Assembly (NCBI GenBank): GCA_913040875.1 | Contig: CAJWHX010000141.1 | Span: forward strand, 1 to 7,974 | Reading direction: 5' to 3' | DNA from: an uncultured Pseudomonadota bacterium | Lineage (GTDB): Bacteria; Myxococcota; UBA796 | DNA length: 7,974 nt | Shown: piece after piece, positions 1-6,732 of the stretch | Layout of the letters: each line of letters opens with the position of its first letter | How positions within the stretch are numbered: the stretch's first letter is position 1 | The notes under the pieces: model-generated | What the model was told of the DNA's origin: nothing | Database searches by the model: none | The model's input: only the letters and a program-made list of their open reading frames with translations | Position numbers and translations under genes: made by a program

Positions 1-1673
1 ACATACCCAATTTCGGCAGATATTTTCGATAGTGAATTGTAGGCGTATCCCATCGACGCTCTACTGCAATTTCTATTGAGTGCTTTATCAATTACCTCGT
101 ATGCTTTATCGGTATAGCCACTCTTTGATAGCCCCTTTCCAAGATGACCATAAGCAATGCATTTATGATATTCATCTGTCGTCATTTCAATTTCTACTAA
201 AGAAACTGCCCTATCATAAAGACCTGTCTCTCCGAGTAATTCAGAGATTTTATAATAGTGAGAATGACCTGTCATGTCGTTCTGTTGATTAATAACTATT
301 AAGACCTTCTCTATAATCGTCATAGCCCTTTTTACTTCACCAAGAATTATTAATGCTTTTGCAATACTGATAAAATCAATCGTGCGATTTGTATTAGATT
401 TTGCTTCAATATTGTGGATTGATACTTCAATCAATTGTCTGATTTTATCGAACTCTTCACTCTTCGAGGATCTCTCTCCTAAATAGCAATAAGCAACGCA
501 TTTATGATATTCATCTGTCATCAGTTCAATCATCTTCAATGCTCTATTCATTTTTCTCATTCGGATCAATCTCTGCACTATGTGTGCATAAATTCCATCG
601 ACGTCAAAGTATTTGTCACGGTTCGATATCCGTTCAACCATTGTGATAGCTTTCTCAACATCACCAAACTCTGCAAGGGCCTTTAAAACCCTTTCAATCT
701 CTGCTCTTGTACACGGTGAAGTTAAGACCTGAACAATAGTCATCTTTAAAAGGTATTGCCCTTTATCTATTTCTCCGGTGTGAATTAAACATTCAGCAAG
801 TTCTATGATCATTTGATTTATGTATCTGAATTTGTGTATCTGATTCTTATCGATATACTTCTGAATAAAGGTAAAGCTTTTGTACAGCATTTCTTGAGTC
901 TTTATACGGAATCCCCGTTCAAAAAGAAGATGGGATGTCCGAATGAGCGTGCTATGCAAACGTATTTTATCGCCCAGTTTACTGCTCGTGTAAACTATGA
1001 AACTCAAATCCAAATCATCCCAAGTTTCCCACATCAATGCTATCCACCAAGCCATCCATTCTACGCAATTCACCTTAGTGGTGGATAGGAAATCTGCCCA
1101 ATTTACAGTGCCAATTCCCTCAGGTACTCGTGCATCCAAAGCCTCCAGAATCTTCTGGGGCACGCTGACATCTTGGCGGGTGGTCTCCCATTCCTGTTGT
1201 CTCCAGGCTTCAATCATCAGCAATCTCAAACAGGCTTTGAAGTAATTTTCTTCATTGAGTACGCTAATCCGCATCAACGCAGCATCCAGTAAACTGGCGT
1301 CCTCACGAAACCATTCAAAGGCGAGATGTACCCCTTCGATAGCCTCTTGTGCGACTTCTCCGGTACGTAGAACTAGCCAAGACAGTCGAGCATCATCTTC
1401 TACGGTTGTTCCTTGTCGTGATACGAAGAGGGCCAATCCATGATGCAAACTTGACTTGGTCCACTCGTAATCTTTGGTGTGAGAGATTTGTAGGGTGTTA
1501 TAGCTTGAATTATGGAGTGTAGTCCATACCCGCTCGGTGTCTCGCAGTACTACTTGATGAAAACATGCGTATTGCAACCGATACAGAGATAAATTGTCCT
1601 TTGCGTCGAAATCTGTTGACTCAGACAATAATGAATGGATTGTTTGAGTATGATGGGTGCGGAATACAGGCAT
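1..1673 (-). CDS. TPR-like repeat protein with unrecognised N-terminal region, 3' end cut by window edge
   Basis: Reading the minus strand from an ATG at 1673 gives 557 uninterrupted codons that run off the left edge, so the C-terminus is missing. The start is chosen because AGAGG lies 6 bases upstream; an in-frame ATG at 1679 falls inside that spacing and is less likely. No signal peptide or membrane segment is visible. Residues 1-270 match no family I know; they are helical in character and contain five Trp in 13 residues (W206, W209, W210, W215, W218). From about residue 288 to the edge there are TPR-like helix pairs with the recurring pattern G-E/D-hydrophobic-(D/E)-K-A-hydrophobic, for example GEIDKG, GDVEKA, GEVKRA, GYTDKA. 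The motif TDEYHKC occurs at 386-392 and again at 499-505. TPR arrays usually bind proteins; the partner is unknown. The repeat half is about 36% GC (1-900) and the N-terminal half about 46% (901-1680), and AGA and ATA codons are common only in the repeat half. The reading frame is certain, the TPR assignment is good, and the function is unknown. Confidence 0.85.
   Translation of the reverse strand, partial: MPVFRTHHTQTIHSLLSESTDFDAKDNLSLYRLQYACFHQVVLRDTERVWTTLHNSSYNTLQISHTKDYEWTKSSLHHGLALFVSRQGTTVEDDARLSWLVLRTGEVAQEAIEGVHLAFEWFREDASLLDAALMRISVLNEENYFKACLRLLMIEAWRQQEWETTRQDVSVPQKILEALDARVPEGIGTVNWADFLSTTKVNCVEWMAWWIALMWETWDDLDLSFIVYTSSKLGDKIRLHSTLIRTSHLLFERGFRIKTQEMLYKSFTFIQKYIDKNQIHKFRYINQMIIELAECLIHTGEIDKGQYLLKMTIVQVLTSPCTRAEIERVLKALAEFGDVEKAITMVERISNRDKYFDVDGIYAHIVQRLIRMRKMNRALKMIELMTDEYHKCVAYCYLGERSSKSEEFDKIRQLIEVSIHNIEAKSNTNRTIDFISIAKALIILGEVKRAMTIIEKVLIVINQQNDMTGHSHYYKISELLGETGLYDRAVSLVEIEMTTDEYHKCIAYGHLGKGLSKSGYTDKAYEVIDKALNRNCSRASMGYAYNSLSKISAEIGY
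150..191. repeat. Direct repeat, copy 1, inside the TPR-like gene
   Basis: These 42 bases match 489-530 with three mismatches; the first 31 bases differ at only one position. The copies lie 339 bp (113 codons) apart in the same frame and encode the TDEYHKC(V/I)AY motif of the repeat array. Near-identity at the DNA level suggests recent duplication or gene conversion between repeat units. Confidence 0.8.
489..530. repeat. Direct repeat, copy 2, inside the TPR-like gene
   Basis: This is the partner of the copy at 150-191, in frame and with three mismatches over 42 bases. It encodes TDEYHKCVAY at residues 386-395 of the TPR-like protein. The neighbouring repeat units are far more diverged from each other, so this segment stands out. 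Confidence 0.8.
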
Positions 1674-1716
1674 GAGCATCCTCTGAGGACAACAGATACA
1701 ACGTGTAGAACAAATA

Positions 1717-1776
1717 TTAAGAAGTCTCTTAACAAAACTTTACACAAAACAAGGCAAATCTTAAAATAGACTTAAC
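1717..1776. promoter_or_regulatory. Phased TTAA-box array, candidate response-regulator operator
   Basis: Four related boxes flank and overlap the promoter: TTAAG at 1717-1721, CTTAA at 1728-1732, CTTAA at 1760-1764 and CTTAAC at 1771-1776. The first two form an inverted pair and the last two a direct pair with an 11-bp period; starts 1728 and 1760 are 32 bp apart, about three helical turns. OmpR-family regulators typically bind direct half-sites with 10-11 bp period, and the operon encodes one, so autoregulation is plausible. The downstream pair covers the -10 element, which would fit repression, while the upstream pair could activate. AT-rich DNA yields TTAA by chance, so this is tentative. 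Confidence 0.35.
1739..1767 (+). promoter_or_regulatory. Sigma70-like promoter of the CpxP-like/response regulator/kinase operon
   Basis: A TTTACA hexamer (1739-1744) and a TAAAAT hexamer (1762-1767) are separated by exactly 17 bases. Each matches the sigma70 consensus at five of six positions. Transcription would start near 1774, leaving a leader of about 60 bases before the ATG at 1836. It is the best promoter in the divergent region. It is a sequence call only, with no start-site data. Confidence 0.6.
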
Positions 1777-1835
1777 ATTAGGGTCGTATTCTAAAAGTGA
1801 GCACAACGCTTATCAACACACCATTTGGAGACACC

Positions 1836-2708
1836 ATGAAAAAGTTCATCCCACTCACATTATTAGCAGCATTGTTTGGCGGCATCGCATATGCAAACGG
1901 ACCAGACCAAAAATCGAAGAACCCCTGTATGAAACCAGGCAAGATCTTGACCAAAGATGTCGACCTCACAGAAGATCAACGTGCACTAGGTGAAGATCTA
2001 AAGGCATTGCGCAAGGGTCACAAGACTGAGCGTCATGAGCTGAAGCGTTCCATGAAGCAAGACCGAATTGACACGTTGAAAGGCTACGCAGAAGGCGATT
2101 TGTCCCGTACACAGATCAATGCTCGCATCGAACGCAAACACACTGAAATGGTGGAGCACCACAGTGACATGCAAGATGGATTCCTTGCCCTCATTGATTC
2201 CTACAGTGAAGTACAAAAGAATCAAGTTCGAGACAATCTCGATGTCACTCGTCAATGTATGGCCGACAATGAAGAGCAGTTTGAGACGCGTATTGCTCGC
2301 AAAGAAGCCCACATCCAAAAGCGCATGGAGAAGAAGGCTGCATTTATGACCAAAGATTTGGATTTGTCCAGAAATCAGCAGTCTGCATTCGATGCTTGGC
2401 AAGATGGTCAGTTGGAGAGATTCCAAGAGCGTATGGACCAGCGCATGGATGACAAAGGCGAAAACCTTGAAGCGCTACTAGATGGTCAATCCAAGCGCGA
2501 TATCGAACGTAGACAATCGAATGAAGCTGCAGAGCGTATTGATTTGATGCAGGAACAAGCTGGATTGATGATGGACTTTGTAGACTCCTTGGATGACGAT
2601 CAGCGCGATCAGTTCATCGATAATATTGATGCGATGGTAGAGCGCGCAGAGAATCGTCAAAATAGGGAAGGTAAAGGTCAGAAAGGCAAAGGGAAACCAC
2701 GCCGATGA
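1836..2708 (+). CDS. Double-length CpxP/Spy-like periplasmic LTxxQ protein
   Basis: This 290-residue protein starts at the ATG at 1836, with GGAG at 1827-1830 five bases upstream. Translation opens with a signal peptide (MKK, hydrophobic core 4-18, predicted cleavage AYA|NG after residue 20), so the product is periplasmic. The mature part is helical, highly charged and Met/Gln-rich, with LTxxQ-type motifs at 44-48 (LTEDQ), 123-127 (YSEVQ), 177-181 (LSRNQ) and 252-256 (LDDDQ). CpxP and Spy normally carry two such motifs in about 140-165 residues; here two pairs lie 133 residues apart, each headed by TKD-x-DL, which indicates an internal duplication. The C-terminus ends in a basic Gly/Lys/Arg tail (about 275-290). 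The family acts as chaperone-like stress proteins, and CpxP inhibits its kinase. The stop overlaps the response regulator start by four bases. The family assignment is confident; the exact role is inferred from neighbours. Confidence 0.85.
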   Translation: MKKFIPLTLLAALFGGIAYANGPDQKSKNPCMKPGKILTKDVDLTEDQRALGEDLKALRKGHKTERHELKRSMKQDRIDTLKGYAEGDLSRTQINARIERKHTEMVEHHSDMQDGFLALIDSYSEVQKNQVRDNLDVTRQCMADNEEQFETRIARKEAHIQKRMEKKAAFMTKDLDLSRNQQSAFDAWQDGQLERFQERMDQRMDDKGENLEALLDGQSKRDIERRQSNEAAERIDLMQEQAGLMMDFVDSLDDDQRDQFIDNIDAMVERAENRQNREGKGQKGKGKPRR

Positions 2709-3400
2709 TCGAGAATAAGACCATCCTCGTCGTCGATGATGATCCCAAGATCGCCACACTGCTTCAAACCTACTTGGAGGAGTGTGGTTTTGGCGTCTAC
2801 ACCGTTTCAAATGGTCGATTGTGCGTGGATTTTTTGTCTACAGACAAACAGATAGATGCTGTGGTTCTGGATGTGATGATGCCGGTACTGGATGGTTTTG
2901 CAACGCTGCAGGAGATTCGACGGACTTCGCAGATACCTGTGGTGATGCTGACGGCTCGAGGAGATCATACCGATCGGATTGTTGGTCTGGAACTGGGGGC
3001 TGATGATTACTTGGCAAAACCATTTCACCCCAGAGAACTGTTGGCGCGTCTTAAAGCCATTTTTCGCAGGGTTCAGCCAATTCAATCACAGGTAGACACT
3101 CCACCGAAACTAAAAAGTTTCGTCGTCAAAAATGTGGAATTGTGGCCTGAACGTCGTCATGTGGAAATGAACACTGTGGAACTCTCTTTGACGGGAATGG
3201 AGTTTGATATTTTGATGGTGTTGATGGAACGTTCTGGCCGGGTGGTGACTCGAGATGCGATGATGAATGCCCTCAAAGGTGAAGACTGGGACGTGTTTGA
3301 CCGGTCTATCGATGTCCACATCTCTCATTTGAGAAAGAAACTCGGTGACGCATCGTTCATCAAAACCATCCGTGGTGTCGGTTATGTGGTGACACCATGA
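2705..3400 (+). CDS. OmpR-family response regulator (CpxR-like)
   Basis: This 231-residue protein is the usual length for the OmpR/PhoB class. The receiver domain (about 5-120) has the acidic pocket D11-D12-D13, phosphoacceptor D56 in LDVMMP, T83 and K105 in the KPF motif, all intact. A winged-helix DNA-binding domain fills about 135-231, with the class-typical segments LTGMEFDIL, VVTRDAMM, RSIDVHISHLRKKLGD and the closing IRGVGYV. The ATG at 2705 lies in an ATGA overlap with the stop of the upstream gene and lacks a strong ribosome site of its own, so translation is probably coupled. It should accept phosphate from the kinase encoded just downstream and act as a transcription factor in the cytoplasm. 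The upstream LTxxQ protein points to an envelope-stress regulon like Cpx, but orthology to CpxR is not proven here. Confidence 0.95.
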   Translation: MIENKTILVVDDDPKIATLLQTYLEECGFGVYTVSNGRLCVDFLSTDKQIDAVVLDVMMPVLDGFATLQEIRRTSQIPVVMLTARGDHTDRIVGLELGADDYLAKPFHPRELLARLKAIFRRVQPIQSQVDTPPKLKSFVVKNVELWPERRHVEMNTVELSLTGMEFDILMVLMERSGRVVTRDAMMNALKGEDWDVFDRSIDVHISHLRKKLGDASFIKTIRGVGYVVTP

Positions 3401-3420
3401 CTCAGCGTGATTGTCGATGA
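3397..3420 (+). other. Seven-codon mini-ORF bridging regulator and kinase genes
   Basis: An ATG at 3397 overlaps the response regulator stop (ATGA 3397-3400) and opens a frame of seven codons, MTQRDCR, that ends in TGA at 3418-3420. That TGA itself overlaps the kinase ATG at 3417 (ATGA 3417-3420). The kinase start has no convincing Shine-Dalgarno sequence, so ribosomes ending the regulator could restart here and be carried to the kinase. It may also be chance, or the remains of an earlier kinase start displaced by a small indel. Confidence 0.4.
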
Positions 3421-4691
3421 GACAGCGTATATTCATTGGTGTGTTGATCACGATGATATTGGCGATGGTGTCGCTCCATTTTCTTGTGGGTAAACGCGCG
3501 GTCAACCCTTTATTCAAAGAAGTTACAGAACGGCGAGTGCAAACGGTTGCATTGATCGCGACAGCGGTGGAAAAGGCTCCCAAACCCAAACGAGCTTTGA
3601 AGAAGCTAAGTGATGGGTTTGATGTCAACCTCAAATTGGTACCTGAGGACAAGTTTTGGAAGCGGTATGACAAACGAGTTGCCATCAAGGAGTCTGGTCG
3701 TCAATTTGTGATGAATGGACACCAAATAACAACATTTAAACGGCCCAAGGCTCCACTCTTTACCACGATAGATATTGATGGAGAACCGATGGTCTTGATG
3801 GTCAATTTCTCAAGAGATATTGATCAGATTAAACGCCGTAGAGGGGTTGATTTTGCCTTGATCATGGGGGTATTACTAGTATTTTCTGCCATCATCAGCT
3901 ACTGGGCCTTCAATCCACTGAGACGCGCAACGGTGGCAATGGGTGAGATTGCACAGGGCAATCTAGATCATCGTGTAGAAGATAACATTGGACCTGCCAG
4001 AGATGCCTTCAACCATATGGCAGATCGTGTCGAGCAGATTCTGGACGGTCAGCGGATGCTATTGGCGGGCATCAGTCATGAATTGCGAACACCACTGACT
4101 AGAATGAAGCTGCAAGCGGCTCTATTGGATGACAAGATGGACACGACCAATTTCCACGAAGATATCGAAGAGATGGATGCTCTGGTCGAAATGTTATTGG
4201 TTTCGTCTCAGCTGCAATCGGGTAGCTTTGAGATTCGTCCGGAACCCATCGTCGTGCAAGATCTTGTATTTGAGGTTCTTGCAGGCGTTGATCTGGGAGA
4301 GCGATACATTTCCTTAGACGTTGATGCGGAGTTGGTATTGCGGTCTGATCGACTGTTAATCAAGCGAGTGTTGCTCAATTTGTGCACCAATATTGCGAAG
4401 TATACTCCAGTCGACTGTACTGTCTCAATCAGCGGAAAACGTGTGGGAGATGCGGTTCAGATTGTCGTCGCGGATACGGGAGAGGGACTCTTCGATGAGA
4501 AATTGGAACATTTACTGGAACCATTTTGGAGAGCAGATCAAAGTCGCCGTAAAGATGGAGTCAATATGGGTTGGGGACTGGGTCTCTCTTTCGTACAGCG
4601 TGCAATAGAGGCCCACAAAGGAACTGTAGAATTGTCACACAATATGCCCACAGGATTAAGAATACAGGTGACGCTTCCAGTTAACGGTTGA
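3417..4691 (+). CDS. Membrane sensor histidine kinase (CpxA-like)
   Basis: This 424-residue protein starts at the ATG at 3417, giving MRQRIFIG; a TTG six bases earlier adds two residues and has no better ribosome site. Order of parts: transmembrane helix 1 (about 5-25), periplasmic sensor of roughly 115 residues (26-142), transmembrane helix 2 (about 145-165), HAMP linker (about 166-215), then dimerisation and ATPase domains. The H box is SHELRTPLTR with phosphoacceptor H221; the N box carries N325, the G1 box is DTGEG at 353-357, and the G2 box GWGLGL starts at 385, so all catalytic motifs are present. It should autophosphorylate and pass phosphate to the adjacent OmpR-family regulator. The periplasmic LTxxQ protein encoded first in the operon is the likely modulator of its sensor. 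The gene is joined to the regulator by a seven-codon bridge, and its 3' end overlaps the convergent hydrolase gene by 11 bp. Confidence 0.93.
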   Translation: MRQRIFIGVLITMILAMVSLHFLVGKRAVNPLFKEVTERRVQTVALIATAVEKAPKPKRALKKLSDGFDVNLKLVPEDKFWKRYDKRVAIKESGRQFVMNGHQITTFKRPKAPLFTTIDIDGEPMVLMVNFSRDIDQIKRRRGVDFALIMGVLLVFSAIISYWAFNPLRRATVAMGEIAQGNLDHRVEDNIGPARDAFNHMADRVEQILDGQRMLLAGISHELRTPLTRMKLQAALLDDKMDTTNFHEDIEEMDALVEMLLVSSQLQSGSFEIRPEPIVVQDLVFEVLAGVDLGERYISLDVDAELVLRSDRLLIKRVLLNLCTNIAKYTPVDCTVSISGKRVGDAVQIVVADTGEGLFDEKLEHLLEPFWRADQSRRKDGVNMGWGLGLSFVQRAIEAHKGTVELSHNMPTGLRIQVTLPVNG

Positions 4692-5625
4692 CCAAACCTT
4701 CAGCACAGACCTCGAGCATGTCTGGTTTGGCGAGTGCCTTTATCCAGCGTTCTGGTATAGCCTGTACTCCATAGAGCGCACCGGCAAGCTGTCCTGTAAC
4801 GGCACCTACAGTATCCGCGTCATGTCCAAGATTGACCGCCAAAACAAGGGCATCTTCAAAAGAGGTGGTTTGATGGACAGACCAAAGGGCGGCTTCTAAG
4901 GTGTGAACCACATAGCCTATTGAGGAGATCTCCTTTCTGGTTTTGGTCAGCCAAGTTCCGCGCACAAGATCTTGGACTTCACCATCCCAAGATTCTACAC
5001 AATCATGGTGTTCTGTAGCGTTCAGTGCTTCTAATAAGGACAGTCCAGAAAAGAGGTGACAAAGTAACATCCCGAGGAGTTCACAGCAATCAGCGCTCTT
5101 TGTAGAAGAATGGGTAGTGAAACTTTGTCTCCGAGCGATTCGTCGAGTTTCCTCTACATTGTCATGATGAACGATTGCTACTGGAGATAGACGCATGAGC
5201 GCTCCATTTCCATCAGAATGTTTACCTGTAGAATCCGCTTTAAGCTGCCCAGTTTTATAGAACTTCATCAATGTTCGAAGGGTGTTCTGACCAAATCCAA
5301 AGGCCTTATCCTGTGAACAATATTCGTTTTTTGATGCCCAATCCCAAAATCGATTCAATACATCTGCCGAATTGAGTGTGGGATGGAGAATCAGACTGTG
5401 TCCCAAGCAGAGTGCCATCGATGTATCGTCTGTCCAAGCACCTGGAGGGAGTTTGAACTTTCCACCGCCAGTCATATCTTGAATCGCAGGAAGTCGATCT
5501 CTGGGGTAAAATTCTATCGGTGCACCAAGGGCATCTCCTGTGGCAAGTCCCCAAAAGGCACCCAATCTCTTTTGTTCTCTTCCCTTTTGGTCTAGTGTAT
5601 TTTTTGCTACGGGGGAAATGGTCAT
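4681..5625 (-). CDS. ADP-ribosylglycohydrolase (DraG/ARH family)
   Basis: This 314-residue cytoplasmic protein starts at the ATG at 5625, with GAGG four bases upstream. Family marks are clear: GLATGDALGAPIEF at 26-39, the metal-binding WTDDTSM at 64-70 (T65, D66, D67), GNGALMR in the middle, and the C-terminal GHDADT at 267-272 (D269, D271, T272) followed by GAVTGQLAGALYG. These supply the binuclear Mg centre that releases ADP-ribose, so the enzyme looks active. Family members remove ADP-ribose from arginine or other acceptors on proteins, nucleic acids or small molecules; the substrate cannot be read from sequence. There is no nitrogenase gene or DraT partner in view, so a nitrogen-fixation role has no support. 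It lies 69 bp downstream of the outer-membrane gene on the same strand and is probably co-transcribed. Its end overlaps the kinase gene by 11 bp. Confidence 0.92.
   Translation of the reverse strand: MTISPVAKNTLDQKGREQKRLGAFWGLATGDALGAPIEFYPRDRLPAIQDMTGGGKFKLPPGAWTDDTSMALCLGHSLILHPTLNSADVLNRFWDWASKNEYCSQDKAFGFGQNTLRTLMKFYKTGQLKADSTGKHSDGNGALMRLSPVAIVHHDNVEETRRIARRQSFTTHSSTKSADCCELLGMLLCHLFSGLSLLEALNATEHHDCVESWDGEVQDLVRGTWLTKTRKEISSIGYVVHTLEAALWSVHQTTSFEDALVLAVNLGHDADTVGAVTGQLAGALYGVQAIPERWIKALAKPDMLEVCAEGLVNR
4692..4730. terminator. Nested inverted repeat at the convergent gene ends
   Basis: CCAAACC (4692-4698) pairs with GGTTTGG (4724-4730), and inside it CAGAC (4706-4710) pairs with GTCTG (4720-4724), leaving a nine-base loop and a bulge on the left arm. 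It begins one base after the kinase stop and lies within the last codons of the convergent hydrolase gene. There is no U-tract on either side, so it is not a classical intrinsic terminator. It could still stabilise 3' ends or help termination for the plus-strand operon. The pairing also falls in coding sequence and may be incidental. Confidence 0.3.
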
Positions 5626-5694
5626 GAATCCTCGATGGTAACGTTCGTCGACAGTGATGTTCGCTAGACGAGTGTTATTTTCTTTTCGGACCTT
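5626..5694 (-). other. Short gap between outer-membrane gene and hydrolase gene
   Basis: These 69 bases separate two genes of the same strand. No hairpin followed by a T-run and no good promoter is visible, which supports read-through from the upstream gene. GAGG at 5630-5633 is the ribosome site for the hydrolase. Confidence 0.5.
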
Positions 5695-6723
5695 TTAAAA
5701 CAAAATTCCTGACCCGATTTGAATACGGTCGATGGAATGACCTGGATAAACCAGATGCGTATAGCCCAGTTGGAATAGGCTGATGTTCAGTCGAGTACTG
5801 ACTTGCCAAGAATCGTTGAATGCTTGACCCATGTCTCTATCACCCGTCACTTGGAATGGAAAGCCGACAGCAGTCTGAACACCAAAGTCCATATCTTCTG
5901 GTGAGTACGTTAGTGTATTTTCCCACAGTATTCCAGACATCGGTACCAATTCATCGTATTGATAGGTCACAAACCCATCTGCCTTGTCTGTTTGTGTTTG
6001 TGCAAAATACTGCTCCCACGTCCAACTCACCGAGGTGTTGATCCGAAACGAAGTATATTGCAGACCTCCTGTGACACCAAGAATGGTGTGGTCATAGCGC
6101 TGTGAGAGTGTTTCTGACCCGGTCAGTTGAAAGCGTATACCAGCCGTGTATCCCCAGTCATTGCTTTGCTGGAAATAGTACTGCGGATCTCCGGAGAATT
6201 GCCCAACGTGAAAGATGTGTCTTTCTGGACTGTCCCACATGGTGAGAACGTAAGAGTATTCGATATTGCCTTTGTAATTAAACTCATCATCCTCTTCATC
6301 GACTTCTATTTCCAGACCCAATTCAAGGGTGTTTTCTTCAGAGTTTGCCATTTCTTCCATGATCTCAGACATCATTTGTTCGATTTCAGTAGTATCTTCC
6401 TCACCCTCTGTGTTGTCAGAGTCTGTTTCGATACGGACGTCCATTTCGATGACGGTTTCAATCGTTGTACCTTCTTCACTTTGAGTTGAGCTGTCATCGT
6501 TTTCACTCAGTTCTTCGATTTCAGAGCCGAATTCTTCCGATTGATCTGGGTTTTGAACCTCTCCATTTCTATCAACTTCAAGTGTGTCTACAGTTGAGGA
6601 TTCTTCAGTGGTATTTGATGCATCCGTGGTGTTGGTTGTCTCAGTTGTTTCCTCGTCTGGTGTGTCGGGATCGTCGGCCATAGCTGTGGAAATTAGCGAT
6701 GCAGTCAATAAGTAAGCAATCAT
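5695..6723 (-). CDS. Predicted outer-membrane beta-barrel protein with acidic N-terminal extension
   Basis: This 342-residue protein starts at the ATG at 6723, with GGAG at 6729-6732 five bases upstream; the longer TTG start at 6738 would place that GGAG inside the gene and is rejected. Residues 1-16 form a signal peptide ending AMA|DD. Residues 17-147 are low-complexity Asp/Glu/Ser/Thr: about 50 of 131 are acidic, with only two Arg and no Lys, and Thr-rich runs such as TTETTNTTD. Residues 148-342 alternate polar and hydrophobic/aromatic residues in about 8-10 strand-like segments separated by polar turns, and the protein ends GSGILF, with the C-terminal Phe typical of outer-membrane barrels. 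I do not recognise the family. The acidic part should lie in the periplasm or, less likely, outside, and could bind divalent cations or basic partners; this is inference. It probably leads a two-gene operon with the ADP-ribosylglycohydrolase. The frame is secure; the barrel call is probable. Confidence 0.8.
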   Translation of the reverse strand: MIAYLLTASLISTAMADDPDTPDEETTETTNTTDASNTTEESSTVDTLEVDRNGEVQNPDQSEEFGSEIEELSENDDSSTQSEEGTTIETVIEMDVRIETDSDNTEGEEDTTEIEQMMSEIMEEMANSEENTLELGLEIEVDEEDDEFNYKGNIEYSYVLTMWDSPERHIFHVGQFSGDPQYYFQQSNDWGYTAGIRFQLTGSETLSQRYDHTILGVTGGLQYTSFRINTSVSWTWEQYFAQTQTDKADGFVTYQYDELVPMSGILWENTLTYSPEDMDFGVQTAVGFPFQVTGDRDMGQAFNDSWQVSTRLNISLFQLGYTHLVYPGHSIDRIQIGSGILF

Positions 6724-6732
6724 GAGTACTCC

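Noticed and set aside
738..750. Possible frameshift at an A-rich run inside the TPR-like gene
   Set aside because: Careful codon-by-codon reading gives CTT TTA AAG ATG ACT in one frame with no stop, so the gene is continuous here.
80..1443. Several plus-strand open frames of 60-91 codons on the left side
   Set aside because: They lie opposite the continuous 557-codon minus-strand frame, have no ribosome sites or recognisable products, and overlap each other in different frames.
1797..1835. GTG start for the CpxP-like protein
   Set aside because: It would add 13 residues in front of a typical MKK signal peptide; the ATG at 1836 has a well-placed GGAG.
3411..3416. TTG start for the kinase
   Set aside because: It adds only two residues, has no better ribosome site, and the ATG at 3417 gives the MRxRIF-like beginning usual for such kinases.
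3110..3688. 192-codon minus-strand open frame
   Set aside because: It is antisense to the response regulator and kinase, whose motifs are all intact, and its translation resembles no protein family.
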